A stretch of DNA of 64,000 nucleotides from assembly GCA_905181865.1 (NCBI GenBank), contig CAJIZG010000003.1, positions 513,001-577,000 of the forward strand. Direction: 5' to 3'. The notes under the pieces were generated by a model. The model saw only the letters and a list, made by a program, of their open reading frames with translations, was not told where the DNA came from and searched no databases. Below, piece by piece: positions 6,705-15,948 of the stretch. Position 1 is the stretch's first letter. Each line of letters opens with the position of its first letter. The stretch is from Urechidicola croceus. Its GTDB lineage: Bacteria > Bacteroidota > Bacteroidia > Flavobacteriales > Flavobacteriaceae. Made by a program: the position numbers and the translations under genes.

Positions 6705-9371
6705 CTATTTTATCGATATTTCATAACTACCTGACACAAGATTTAGAGTATAGATTCCACTTTCCGGCTCCTTATCATATTCAATGTCAATACCAGAAAT
6801 CTTTTTTGCCCTAAGTTTTAGTGTTGCGGTACTATTTGCAGGTATTGTGACACGGTACAAAACCTTGCCTTTAGATCTCTTCCACGAGCTTACAATTTCA
6901 CCGTAAGGACTATTGTATTTTGCTTCAAAGTGTTCTAGTCCGTCAACAAAATGAGGTTCTAAAAGGATGTTTTTAAAACCGGGCTTCGATGGATCCGGTT
7001 TTATTCCTCCCAACGCTTTATAATACCATGCACTTATCTCGCCAAACATTATATGGTTCATAGAAACTCTTTTTGCTGCTTCTAACGACCAACTTTCATA
7101 GAAAGTAGTCGCACCGTTGACAATCCACGCACCCCAAGATGGGAAAGTTTCTTGTGAGGCTACTTCCCATGCTAAATTTGAGTAGCCATTCTCACTCAAG
7201 GCGTTTAAGATAGTCTTGCTTCCTAGCAGGCCTACATCAATGTGCTTTTTGTCTGCTTCTACTCTTTTAGCAAGGTTTTCGGCTATTTTTCCTCTAAGAT
7301 TATCGGGAGCCAATCCCCAAAATAGTGCCACACTCTGCTCGGTTTGAAATCCGGAGCCATAAATACCAGTTTCATAGTTGAGATATTTTTCATTCACTGC
7401 TTTTTTTATTTTTCCAGCCAGTGCTTCATATTTTTCAAAATCGGCTTGTTTCCCCAAAACTTTTGCGGTTTTTGAAAGGATAATTGCGTCTGCGTAAAAG
7501 TAAGCGGTGGAGGTAAACTCTTTGGGTGTTTTCGATTTCACCGGAACCCAGTCGCCCAGTCCCCAGTCAGTAATTCCTGACGGATAGTTTTCATCGAGGT
7601 AATCCACGAACAACTTAATGTTGTCGTAATTCTCTTTTAAAATTTTTGTATCGCCGTAAAACAGATAAATGTTCCACGGAACAATGGCAATGCTACTAGT
7701 CCAGTCGGGGCCGTTTCCCCAATCGTAGCCCCCTCCTCTACTAGGGATAACGTTTGGCAACACACCATTGGGTTGCTGTTCGTCTCGGTGATCGTCTAAC
7801 CATTTCTCATAAACTGTAATTCCATCGAAATTAAATAACCCAGTTTCAATAGCAATGTGGCCATCACCTGTCCATCCGTTTTTTTCTCTTTGTGGGCAAT
7901 CAGTAGGATAACCAAATAAATTCGAAAGATAAGAAGCATTTCCAGCCTGCCATATTTTGTTTAAGGTGGTATTAGAGGAATTAATATTCCCCACTAAAGG
8001 TACATCACTGTGCATAAAGTAAGCAGTTAGACTTTCCTTAGTAATGTCTAAGGCCTTACTTGATGAAACTTCAACATATTGAAACCCTTTGTAATTAAAT
8101 CGAGCCATAAATTCATTCTCTCCTTTTCCGTTTAGAATAAAAATATCAGTTTGAAACGGGTCAGATTCGTCAGGACGATACTGTTCATTAATATTTGAAA
8201 GGTCAACTCGTCCGTCTTCACTAAGCCGTTCACCATGTTTTAATCGAATTGTAGTTCCTTCCGGTCCGGAAATTTTCATTCGCGTAACTCCGGCTATGTT
8301 CCTGCCAAAATCAAAGAGCCAAGTGTTTTCATCCTGTTTTTCCATTTTTACAGCCGAAATTTCCGTTACGTTACGAATGGGATGCAACATCTGAGAGGTG
8401 ATGTTTTGCGAAGGCGCAGCAGTGGGCTGAATCCCTTTCCATCCGTCTGAATTGAAATTGGGGGTGTCCCAGCCAGGTTGTTCCAAACGAGCATCATAAT
8501 GTTCAGCAGTGTATATACTATTAAAAATAACTGGACTCAATGCAGTTCGCCATTCTTCGTCTGTACGGATTGTTTCAACGGTGCCGTCACTATACGTAAC
8601 ACGTAAATCCATACAAAATGTTGGGCGGCCGCGCGGCAAATTACGTCTTGATTTTTCGTTAAACCATCCATTTCCTAATAAAACACCGATAGCATTTTTT
8701 CCCTGTTTAAGGTTTTCTGTTACATCATAAGTGACGTATAAATTTCGACGGTCGAAACGGGTATAAGTTGGATCCAAACGATGATTCCCGATTCGATTGC
8801 CATTGATGGAAAGTTCGTATAAACCTGCCACTGCAATATATGCTCTGGCAGATTCAATTTTCTTGTTAATGTTAAGCTCTTTTCGAAAATAAGGAGCTGG
8901 TTTGCGATTGATATCCCAAGTATCAGAAATCCATTTTCCCTTCCAGTTTTTCTGATCCATTAGACCCGTCTCAAAGAAAGATGTCGGCGAGTTGTCTGAC
9001 CAGACTCCATCTTGATCTTGTACACGTACGCTCCAGTAATAACGGGTAAAAGGTTGTAACTTTACTCCCTGATAAACTACTGGGACGGTAGAAGTATTTA
9101 TTGGCCCAGACTCCCATATATCTCCTTTAACGGCAACTACATCCGATTTTGTTGTTCCCACTACTAATTGATATGCTTTCTGGTAGCTTCCAGGGTTATT
9201 CGATTTCATTTGCCAGCTCAATCGTGGATTTTTCGCATCGATACCAATAGGATTTTTAAGATGTTCACATTTTAAATTTATTGCTTCAGTTTGTGAGAAG
9301 CTATTTAAACATGTCAACAATAATAAAGCGATGGTTGATAAAAGAAATATTTTATTCATAATTGTTTTCAT
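6705..9371 (-). CDS. GH78 alpha-L-rhamnosidase 2
   Basis: This 888-residue secreted enzyme (signal peptide ending near SFSQ) has complete GH78 architecture: Bac_rhamnosid_N at ~30-135, beta domains with YFRKELNI and YELSINGNRIG at ~160-330, catalytic barrel ~470-800 and a C-terminal beta sandwich. The general acid Glu496 lies in DCPQREKNGWTGDG and the general base Glu759 in GATTFYESWS, both textbook motifs, so it is very likely active on alpha-L-rhamnosides. It is only distantly similar to its neighbours GH78-1 and GH78-3, which suggests different linkages rather than recent duplicates. The palindromic regulon element (copy a) starts 10 nt upstream of its start codon, after the long intergenic repeat. 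Confidence 0.95.
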   Translation of the reverse strand: MKTIMNKIFLLSTIALLLLTCLNSFSQTEAINLKCEHLKNPIGIDAKNPRLSWQMKSNNPGSYQKAYQLVVGTTKSDVVAVKGDIWESGPINTSTVPVVYQGVKLQPFTRYYWSVRVQDQDGVWSDNSPTSFFETGLMDQKNWKGKWISDTWDINRKPAPYFRKELNINKKIESARAYIAVAGLYELSINGNRIGNHRLDPTYTRFDRRNLYVTYDVTENLKQGKNAIGVLLGNGWFNEKSRRNLPRGRPTFCMDLRVTYSDGTVETIRTDEEWRTALSPVIFNSIYTAEHYDARLEQPGWDTPNFNSDGWKGIQPTAAPSQNITSQMLHPIRNVTEISAVKMEKQDENTWLFDFGRNIAGVTRMKISGPEGTTIRLKHGERLSEDGRVDLSNINEQYRPDESDPFQTDIFILNGKGENEFMARFNYKGFQYVEVSSSKALDITKESLTAYFMHSDVPLVGNINSSNTTLNKIWQAGNASYLSNLFGYPTDCPQREKNGWTGDGHIAIETGLFNFDGITVYEKWLDDHRDEQQPNGVLPNVIPSRGGGYDWGNGPDWTSSIAIVPWNIYLFYGDTKILKENYDNIKLFVDYLDENYPSGITDWGLGDWVPVKSKTPKEFTSTAYFYADAIILSKTAKVLGKQADFEKYEALAGKIKKAVNEKYLNYETGIYGSGFQTEQSVALFWGLAPDNLRGKIAENLAKRVEADKKHIDVGLLGSKTILNALSENGYSNLAWEVASQETFPSWGAWIVNGATTFYESWSLEAAKRVSMNHIMFGEISAWYYKALGGIKPDPSKPGFKNILLEPHFVDGLEHFEAKYNSPYGEIVSSWKRSKGKVLYRVTIPANSTATLKLRAKKISGIDIEYDKEPESGIYTLNLVSGSYEISIK

Positions 9372-9380
9372 TTTAGTTTA

Positions 9381-9584
9381 TACTTGAATATCTCATTTAA
9401 AAAATTTATACCGAATATAGTTCGGTCAGAGTGCAAGTACTATTCATCCGCCATTAGTCGGACAGGGTTCCGGTCAAATTAGTATAACCCCGGTTATAAA
9501 TACTGAGCCCGAATAATTAGCTTCGCAGAACTTCGTTTCACGAATTATCACTAAGTGAACGTAGCTCTTCCGTACATCTTATTC
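9381..9584. repeat. ~205-bp intergenic repeat, copy A, with regulon element a
   Basis: This segment is nearly identical to 11125-11329. Its left end is the regulon element: CCGAATATAGTTCGG at 9411-9425 next to GTGCAAG (9431-9437). The remaining ~140 bp contain several small palindromes (ATAACC-cc-GGTTAT, TTCGT-ttc-ACGAA, TCACTaAGTGA). On the minus strand it lies between the stop of GH32-1 and the start of GH78-2, so it combines a 3' region and a promoter region. Confidence 0.9.
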
Positions 9585-9596
9585 CTTTTATTGATT

Positions 9597-11084
9597 TTAC
9601 CACGATGATTTCAATTCATTTATGCTTATAGAATTGATTTTCAAGTCACCATCTGATGAGATAGATACACTATCATTATTGTCTTCAGGTACCGCATAAC
9701 AAGTAGCAACAACTGCTCCTTCGTTAGCAAAAAGTTCGATAGAAGCGCGGTCGAGCAATATCCTAAGTTTTACTTTTCCGTCTACTGCAGGTACTTTCAA
9801 AGTGCTTTTTCCATAAACAATTTCTTCGCTGTTCTTTTTGTAGCTCACCATAAGACCCCGAATGTTTACATCGAATGAAGAACTTGGTTCAAACTCAATT
9901 GACATATCAATTAACTCAGCTTTTACTCTGGCCAGTTTTTTCGCTGCTTTTTTTATTGTCAAATTTTTAAACTTATGTGATTTGACATAAAGGTTTTCAA
10001 TCTCGTCAACAGGCCAGCGATAAAGCCGAATTCCTTCAGGAGTAGTCTTCAGTTCCATAGTGGTTGGAAACGACATCTGCTGATTAAAAGGCATCTTTGC
10101 TTTCAGAAAAGGATTCCCATCACCCCAGAAACTCATCCAGCCAATCATAACGGTTCTGTCGTCGGGACTGTTATTAAAAGATTGTGCAGCGTATAAATTT
10201 GTGCCTGCATCACCTTTATAAACTTTTTTGTCGGTAGTAAATGTTTTGCCATCGAAATCCCCAATTTCATAATCAAAACTGGCATCGTACAACAACCACT
10301 TTTTGTTATTCTTATCGCCATCGACCGGCAGTTCTACAAAATCCATACATTCGTATACCCACTCGCGATTAAAGTCGCTTGCCACTTCCCAATCCACCAT
10401 ATTGTCGGAAGTAAAGAACCGAACCTTTCCCAGTTTTTCTTCCGGCGTACCTTCTTCTTTGCCCTTTAATACCCAAAGAATCATCACCCATTTTTGGCTT
10501 GCTTCGTGCCAGAATACTTTGGGATCACGCTCGCTCATATCAAATCCTTGATATGGGACTACAGGACCACCGCCATTTACCAAAGTATAAGTACGCCCTT
10601 TGTCGGTGCTGTAGGCTGCTGCCTGATAAAATGGATTTTTTGCAAAACTAAAAAATGCAACCAGCGTTTTGGTGTCACCAATTTGTTCCCCAAGGCTATT
10701 ATTGTGGTCAACAACAGCAGTCCCTGAAAAAATGGCACCACCACCATAGGGTAAAATAGCGTGTGGTAATTGTTTCCAATGCAACATGTCGGTGCTTACC
10801 GCATGTCCCCAGGTCATGTTGCCCCATTTTACATCTTTAGGATTATGCTGAAAATAAAGGTGATACTCGCCATCGTACCAAACCATCCCGTTGGGATCGT
10901 TGAGCCAGCCTTTTAAAGACGAAAAATGAAATTGGGGGCGAAGAACCTGGTCGTATCCAACATCTTTATAGGAGTCAAATGTTTGCATTTCCTGGTTTTG
11001 TACATTTACCTTATCATTTTGTGCCATCAGTGCTGTGGACAACATAAATAGGATAAGGACTAAGAATACATTTTTTCTTTTCAT
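9597..11084 (-). CDS. GH32 exo-levanase/fructan beta-fructosidase (GH32-1)
   Basis: This 495-residue secreted enzyme (signal peptide to LMAQ) has all three GH32 carboxylates: nucleophile Asp63 in WLNDPNG, transition-state stabiliser Asp187 in RDPKVF, and acid/base Glu245 in ECMDF. A five-bladed propeller is followed by the C-terminal beta sandwich with LLDRASIELFANEG. The sequence resembles exo-acting levanases/inulinases, releasing fructose from fructans or sucrose; levan versus inulin preference cannot be told. The gene is exactly bracketed by the two ~205-bp intergenic repeats and carries its own copy of the regulon element (11125-11189) 40 nt upstream. Confidence 0.95.
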   Translation of the reverse strand: MKRKNVFLVLILFMLSTALMAQNDKVNVQNQEMQTFDSYKDVGYDQVLRPQFHFSSLKGWLNDPNGMVWYDGEYHLYFQHNPKDVKWGNMTWGHAVSTDMLHWKQLPHAILPYGGGAIFSGTAVVDHNNSLGEQIGDTKTLVAFFSFAKNPFYQAAAYSTDKGRTYTLVNGGGPVVPYQGFDMSERDPKVFWHEASQKWVMILWVLKGKEEGTPEEKLGKVRFFTSDNMVDWEVASDFNREWVYECMDFVELPVDGDKNNKKWLLYDASFDYEIGDFDGKTFTTDKKVYKGDAGTNLYAAQSFNNSPDDRTVMIGWMSFWGDGNPFLKAKMPFNQQMSFPTTMELKTTPEGIRLYRWPVDEIENLYVKSHKFKNLTIKKAAKKLARVKAELIDMSIEFEPSSSFDVNIRGLMVSYKKNSEEIVYGKSTLKVPAVDGKVKLRILLDRASIELFANEGAVVATCYAVPEDNNDSVSISSDGDLKINSISINELKSSW

Positions 11085-11124
11085 TTTGAACTGGTTTTAT
11101 TCATTTTTAATTGATTTGTTTTAC

Positions 11125-11329
11125 TACTTAAATATCTAATTTGAAAAATCTATGACCGAACATAGTTCGGGCATAGTGCAAGAACCCTTCATCCGCCATT
11201 AGTCGGACAGGATTCCGGTCAAATTAGTATAACCCCGGTTATAAATACTTAGCCCGAATAATTAGCTTCGCAGAACTTCGTTTCACGAATTATCACTAAG
11301 TGAACGTAGCTCTTCCGTACATCTTATTC
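11125..11329. repeat. ~205-bp intergenic repeat, copy B, with regulon element b
   Basis: Second copy of the segment at 9381-9584, same orientation, with few mismatches over the ~140 bp beyond the regulon element. The element itself has the perfect palindrome CCGAAC-ata-GTTCGG at 11156-11170 and GTGCAAG at 11175-11181. It lies between the Gfo/Idh stop and the GH32-1 start. Confidence 0.9.
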
Positions 11330-11358
11330 ATTTTATTCATCTCATTATTATTTCTATT

Positions 11359-12708
11359 CTACCAAAGGTTTTCGCCATATGCCCAACCTTTTCGAGCAGG
11401 TTCTTTTATGCACTTATCCAATTCCGGGCGACCGGTAGCCTTCATGTTTTTAGCATCGTATTTAACTGTTCCGCCAAAGCGTTGAGCTAAAACACCTACC
11501 TGGAAAGCTTCCATCATCGGGGCAGAAGTACCAAAGTGAGATACTGGAAGCGTATCATTTTTAATTGCTGCAACCCATTCCTGTACAGGTTTTTCTTCCT
11601 CAACTCTTGGAATTGTTTGAGCAGGCATATTTTTCTGGAATTCTACCCATTCTTCTTCTGGAACTAGTAATCTGGCATCGTTTGGACGACCACCAGTAAT
11701 CAATGTTTTTTTGTCACCAATCATAATCATACCATAACCAGGAAGTTCATCAACTCCCCATTCCGGACGTACTTCCGGTTTCTCAAAACCTTCATACCAT
11801 TTCATTGTTACAGGTGCTTTATTGCCTCTAGCTGCAAATTCCCAGGTAACAACGGATTCAGGAGCCACAAAACTATGATCAGGAATCATTCCTTTTATTT
11901 CAGCTGATACTGTATGAGGCAATCCTAGATCTAATGCCCAGTGAGGTGCATTCAATGTGTGACAACACCAGTCGCCTAACTTACCATTTCCATAATCGTA
12001 AAATCCTCTCCATGTTGCTGGAGCATATAAATTATTGAAAGGTTTTTCTGCTGCTGGGCCTTGCCATAAATCCCAATCTAAACCTTCCGGAACTTCATGA
12101 ACCTGAGGAGGGAAAGTTTTTGGTTTTCTGAAGTAACCATCTCTTTCATGATCTATTTTCCTCTGCCATGCAATTACTTCTTTAACTTCACCAAGAACTC
12201 CTGCTTCGTACCATTCTTTTACATTACGAATTCCATTGGTCGTTTGTCCTTGATTAGCCATTTGAGAAACAACACCATAGTGTTTAGCGGCTGCCTTTAA
12301 AGTACGACATTGCCAGATATTGTGTGCCAATGGTTTTTCAACCAATACGTGCATTCCCAATTCCATGGCAGCCATTGCTGCAGGAAAGTGAGTGTGATCA
12401 GGAGTAGCAATGATTACAGCATCTATTTCTTTGTGCATCTCATCAAACATCTTCCTGAAATCTTTGTATTTTTTTGCATTCGGGCGTGCAGCAAAACCAT
12501 TTGCTGCAAGTCTTTCGTCAACATCGCACATGGCAACAATACTCTCTGGTGGAACTTGACTCCAGCTCGCAACGCCACGACCTCCTACACCAATAACAGC
12601 AAATCTTAACTTGCTACTTGGTGCAGCACTTAAATAATTTGGAATAAATAATGCCCCTAAACCAGCAGCTGATGCTGATTTTAAAAATGTTCTTCTTGTT
12701 GTATTCAT
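11359..12708 (-). CDS. Tat-exported Gfo/Idh/MocA-family oxidoreductase
   Basis: This 449-residue protein has a twin-arginine leader (TRRTFLK, Arg5-Arg6) then a hydrophobic stretch, so it is folded with cofactor before export to the periplasm. The Rossmann nucleotide loop is GVGGRG (40-45), and the family EKP motif is VLVEKPLAH with Lys125. The C-terminal half has the 'Bacteroidota secreted' pattern (DWDLWQGPA, WRGFYDYGNGKLGDWCCHT). Relatives oxidise or epimerise sugars using NAD(P); a glycoside 3-oxidation role is plausible but not shown. It sits between the sugar porter and GH32-1 and has regulon element c 22 nt upstream. Product and substrate are inferred from family only. Confidence 0.85.
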   Translation of the reverse strand: MNTTRRTFLKSASAAGLGALFIPNYLSAAPSSKLRFAVIGVGGRGVASWSQVPPESIVAMCDVDERLAANGFAARPNAKKYKDFRKMFDEMHKEIDAVIIATPDHTHFPAAMAAMELGMHVLVEKPLAHNIWQCRTLKAAAKHYGVVSQMANQGQTTNGIRNVKEWYEAGVLGEVKEVIAWQRKIDHERDGYFRKPKTFPPQVHEVPEGLDWDLWQGPAAEKPFNNLYAPATWRGFYDYGNGKLGDWCCHTLNAPHWALDLGLPHTVSAEIKGMIPDHSFVAPESVVTWEFAARGNKAPVTMKWYEGFEKPEVRPEWGVDELPGYGMIMIGDKKTLITGGRPNDARLLVPEEEWVEFQKNMPAQTIPRVEEEKPVQEWVAAIKNDTLPVSHFGTSAPMMEAFQVGVLAQRFGGTVKYDAKNMKATGRPELDKCIKEPARKGWAYGENLW

Positions 12709-12730
12709 TGTATTTTATATTACTGATTAT

Positions 12731-12797
12731 AACTTAAATATCTTTTTTTTAAAATTTAAACCGAACATAGTTCGATCATAGTGCAAGAACCATTCAA
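12731..12797 (-). promoter_or_regulatory. Regulon element copy c, upstream of Gfo/Idh gene
   Basis: The + strand reads CCGAACATAGTTCGA (12761-12775) followed by TCATAGTGCAAGAACC. It matches copies a, b and d including the AT-rich flank with AAATATCT. The long ~140-bp extension of copies A and B is absent. In minus orientation the order is CTTGCACTATGA, palindrome, A/T tract, then gene start. Confidence 0.7.
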
Positions 12798-12805
12798 TCC
12801 TGGTC

Positions 12806-14131
12806 TTAAATCATTTCTTCGCCTAACTCTTCAAGAGTTTTTCCCTTCGTTTCTGGGAAATATTTCCAAACCACAAATACCTGGACAACCATCATTATTG
12901 CGAAAATAGCAAAAGAATGACCGCCTCCTAATTCACTATTTTCGGCTATAACAGGAAATAAAAATGTTATTATAGCGGCAAAAAACCAATGTGTAAAACT
13001 ACCAAAGGACTGACCTTGGGCACGAACGCTATTTGGAAACACCTCTGCTATTAATACCCAGATTACTGCCCCGGTAGAAAAAGCAAAAAACATGATATAA
13101 AACATAAGGTAGATCAACAGTTCGTAACCGGCAAAATCCTGGAAATAGAAACTTTTGGATACAAGCCCTAAGCAGACTGACATACCAATAGAGCCTACAA
13201 TAAGTAGTTTTTTGCGTCCTACTCTATCTATTAACAAAAGACCCAAAACGGTAAACAGTGCATTTACTATTCCTATTATTATGGGCTGAAACATCGCATC
13301 TGCGGAAGACATTCCTGTAAGCTCAAACATACGGGGAGCATAATACAGGATGGCGTTTATACCGGAAAACTGGTTAAACATTGCCACAAGAAATGCAATA
13401 GTTATCGGTTTAGAAAATCTACCAGAAAAGAGCTTTACGGTCTTGTCGCCAGGTTTATCCAAGCTCGATTTTATATCAGCTATCTCAGCCTCAATATCGC
13501 CAGATTCAATTTTATGTAACACACTTCTGGCTTCAGCAATTTTTCCAATCTTTATTAAATATCGTGGACTTCTGGGAACTAAAAAGAGTAAGAAAAAGTA
13601 GGCTACTGCGGGTATCCCTTCAACTCCAAGCATCCATCTCCAAGGTTCTTCACCCATATTTCGCAACAAATAGTTGGAAATAAATGCCATCATTATTCCA
13701 AAAATAACATTGAATTGAAAAAGGGCAGTCATCTTTCCCCTAATTTTTGCCGGAGATATTTCAGCGATATACGTTGGTGCTACTACTGACGAGGCGCCAA
13801 CACCAATACCACCGATAAAACGGTATAAAATAAACGATGTAACACCATCTGCCAATGCGCTTCCTATTGCAGAAAATGCGAAAAGAAAAGCAACGATAAA
13901 AAGAATAGGTTTTCGTCCATATTTATCGGCAGGTTTTCCTGCTACCAATGCCCCAATTACCGTACCAATTAAAGCAGATGAGATCGTAAATCCATGCCAA
14001 AATGAATCGAGTTCAAAAAGTTCCTGAATATGCTTCTCTGCTCCCGAAATAACTGCCGTATCAAAGCCAAAAAGGAAACCTCCTAATGCAACAATTAACG
14101 ACCATCCAAAAATTCGTGTTGTATTTTTCAT
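12806..14131 (-). CDS. Sugar-porter family MFS transporter
   Basis: This 441-residue protein has 12 predicted membrane segments and the sugar-porter signatures: GFLFGFDTAVISG in the first segment, DKYGRKP in loop 2-3, RFIGGIGVG, PRSPRYL after segment 6 (family PESPR), QFSGINAILYYAP in segment 7, DRVGRKKL in loop 8-9 and PETKGKTLEEL at the C-terminus. It should import a monosaccharide (fructose, rhamnose or another hexose) by proton symport across the inner membrane; the exact sugar is not visible. It is placed between GH32-2 and the Gfo/Idh gene in the same direction, with regulon element d about 140 nt upstream, and so probably takes up the released monosaccharides. Confidence 0.93.
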   Translation of the reverse strand: MKNTTRIFGWSLIVALGGFLFGFDTAVISGAEKHIQELFELDSFWHGFTISSALIGTVIGALVAGKPADKYGRKPILFIVAFLFAFSAIGSALADGVTSFILYRFIGGIGVGASSVVAPTYIAEISPAKIRGKMTALFQFNVIFGIMMAFISNYLLRNMGEEPWRWMLGVEGIPAVAYFFLLFLVPRSPRYLIKIGKIAEARSVLHKIESGDIEAEIADIKSSLDKPGDKTVKLFSGRFSKPITIAFLVAMFNQFSGINAILYYAPRMFELTGMSSADAMFQPIIIGIVNALFTVLGLLLIDRVGRKKLLIVGSIGMSVCLGLVSKSFYFQDFAGYELLIYLMFYIMFFAFSTGAVIWVLIAEVFPNSVRAQGQSFGSFTHWFFAAIITFLFPVIAENSELGGGHSFAIFAIMMVVQVFVVWKYFPETKGKTLEELGEEMI

Positions 14132-14274
14132 ATTATATATTTATTGATTTTTATTTGTTACATGGTTCATCCATATTAGTGATTAACTCACCTTGCTTAT
14201 TGTTTTTAAAGGAGGCGTTGAATCTTCGATTTCCTTTAGGTGTATACCCCTTTATACATGGATGTTTTATAGTA

Positions 14275-14340
14275 TACTTGAATATCTAATTAAAAAAAAA
14301 TTATACCCAATATCGTTCGGTCAGAGTGCAAGAACCATTC
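14275..14340 (-). promoter_or_regulatory. Regulon element copy d, upstream of MFS transporter
   Basis: CCCAATATCGTTCGG (14306-14320) with TCAGAGTGCAAGAACC after it and ACTTGAATATCT before it on the + strand. It differs from the perfect palindrome of copy b at a few positions, but the flanks are conserved. It also abuts the stop codon of GH32-2. Confidence 0.7.
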
Positions 14341-15922
14341 ATCGTCCTTCCTGTGATTTTAGCTCTGGCCAGATGCTTCTCATCTGATAGGCATCCAGGG
14401 AAACGAGCTTTGCATCGCTCCCGCGTGTGAAGACCGATACGCCGGTGCTGTTTTTTAGCGAGGGGTAGGCCCGCAGCGTGAGGCACAGCTGACCGTTGGC
14501 GAAGACCTCGACGATGCTGCGGTCTATGAAGATTCGCAGGTGCAGCAGATCGCCGTCTCTGAGGTAACTCATCCTGGCGGTTTCCGGCGTGCGTCCGGCG
14601 GCAGCGGGGTTCAGCGAGGACTGGGACACGTCGAGCATGAGTGTCCTCCAGGCCCAGTTGTGGCCGTGGTTAGACAAGCTGATGGTCGTCTGCTCCCGTC
14701 CGTCGGGGCTGCTCAATACTCGAATCCCGACCTGGCTGGCTTTGCGAGGGTCGATCACCGCTTCGATTTCCATCGCCCGACCCTGCACGCCGGGCAGTAT
14801 CTTCTCACTGTTGGCGGGAATATCCATGTTTGTGATCTTGACCGGATTGAATCGTAGCTTCTTCAGTTCCTCAATCGGCTCGATGCCAAGCGGGTTAATC
14901 TCTATATTATTGTTAACCTGGCGCTCTTTCTCGGGGAGAAACATCCGGTACGGCAGGGATATCACGCCTTTATCTTGCCCGCCGAACCTGTCGTCAAGCA
15001 TGGATTCCATAATATTCCACATACCAATGCAGCGCCCCTTGGGGTCTACAAATCCGGATGGACTGTGCAGGCAGCCGCGCATCACGGGCCCGGTAATCAT
15101 CTTCTGGTACTTTTCGATCGTGAAACGATGCGTTTTCAAGTCGGACGTACCGATGTAGTATTGTGGGCCCGCGTTGTGAGAAAAGAAAAGCACCAGGTGC
15201 TTGCCCTTTCCGATCGGCAGGACGTTGTTGCACGAGAAGTCGGAGTACGGAGCGGTGAATTGACCATCTTCCAGGTAGTTGCCCATATGCTCCCATTCTT
15301 TTGTAATATCCTTGGTCCGCAAGATTTCCCCCGCTGTTTTATCGCGGCCGTGATCTCCATTACTTCTGGTCATGTAATAGTATTCGCCCTCGCGCCAGAT
15401 ATAGTTGTCGTGGACGCTCTTGACCGGCTGCTCGGTCCACTTCAACAACATCGGGTCTGACGCCGTAGCCGCCATGTCGCCGGCAACCCCGAGGATCACT
15501 CGATCCTTGTCGGCCCAGACCTGCCCCGTGCCTCCGCTGATGCTCTTTGGCAGCATGGGCAGGTCCCGCCAATGCACCATGTCGTCGCTGACAGCATGCC
15601 CTCTGCCCCACTGCACGCCGGGAACGGAGAAGAGGTAGAAAAAGTGGTATTTCCCCTTCCAATAGCACAACCCCGCCGGATCGTGAAGTCCAAATCCGGG
15701 CGGAGAAAAGTGATACAACGGGCGGAAAGGATCGTCAGCCAGGGCCTGGCGGTTGGCGACCAAATCCTCCACAGTGTCCCACTTGGGCGGTGTTTTTTGC
15801 TGATCGTTATTCATGTACGGGCTTCTTTTCTCATCGGCTTGCTGTGCCAGCACTGGTAACATAAAGCCGCTTAGTCCTGCCAAGCCTGCGGTTTTAATAA
15901 AATCTCTTCTGTCGTTTTTCAT
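14339..15922 (-). CDS. GC-rich GH32-clan enzyme (GH32-2), likely horizontally acquired
   Basis: This 527-residue protein has a Tat-like leader (RRDFIKTAG) and GH32 layout: five-bladed propeller with nucleophile Asp81 (LHDPAGLCYW), then a beta sandwich with IFIDRSIVEVFANGQ. The stabiliser RDP motif is not evident, and where relatives have Glu before the Cys-Pro-Asp motif this protein reads SDFSCNN, with no Glu nearby, so the usual acid/base seems lost. Its base composition is unlike the neighbours: in the 60 bases 15421-15480 I count 38 G/C, and long antisense frames are open as in high-GC genes. The first ~80 nt (leader) look like local DNA. I infer transfer from a high-GC bacterium with a locally supplied leader. 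It may be active with altered chemistry or be a binding protein. Confidence 0.85.
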   Translation of the reverse strand: MKNDRRDFIKTAGLAGLSGFMLPVLAQQADEKRSPYMNNDQQKTPPKWDTVEDLVANRQALADDPFRPLYHFSPPGFGLHDPAGLCYWKGKYHFFYLFSVPGVQWGRGHAVSDDMVHWRDLPMLPKSISGGTGQVWADKDRVILGVAGDMAATASDPMLLKWTEQPVKSVHDNYIWREGEYYYMTRSNGDHGRDKTAGEILRTKDITKEWEHMGNYLEDGQFTAPYSDFSCNNVLPIGKGKHLVLFFSHNAGPQYYIGTSDLKTHRFTIEKYQKMITGPVMRGCLHSPSGFVDPKGRCIGMWNIMESMLDDRFGGQDKGVISLPYRMFLPEKERQVNNNIEINPLGIEPIEELKKLRFNPVKITNMDIPANSEKILPGVQGRAMEIEAVIDPRKASQVGIRVLSSPDGREQTTISLSNHGHNWAWRTLMLDVSQSSLNPAAAGRTPETARMSYLRDGDLLHLRIFIDRSIVEVFANGQLCLTLRAYPSLKNSTGVSVFTRGSDAKLVSLDAYQMRSIWPELKSQEGR

Positions 15923-15948
15923 TTTTTTCTATTTCTAGGTTATAGTTT

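Noticed and set aside
14540-15859. Several long forward and reverse frames inside GH32-2
   Set aside because: They overlap the GH32 gene on the opposite strand or in other frames and arise from its high GC; none has a signal peptide or known motif.
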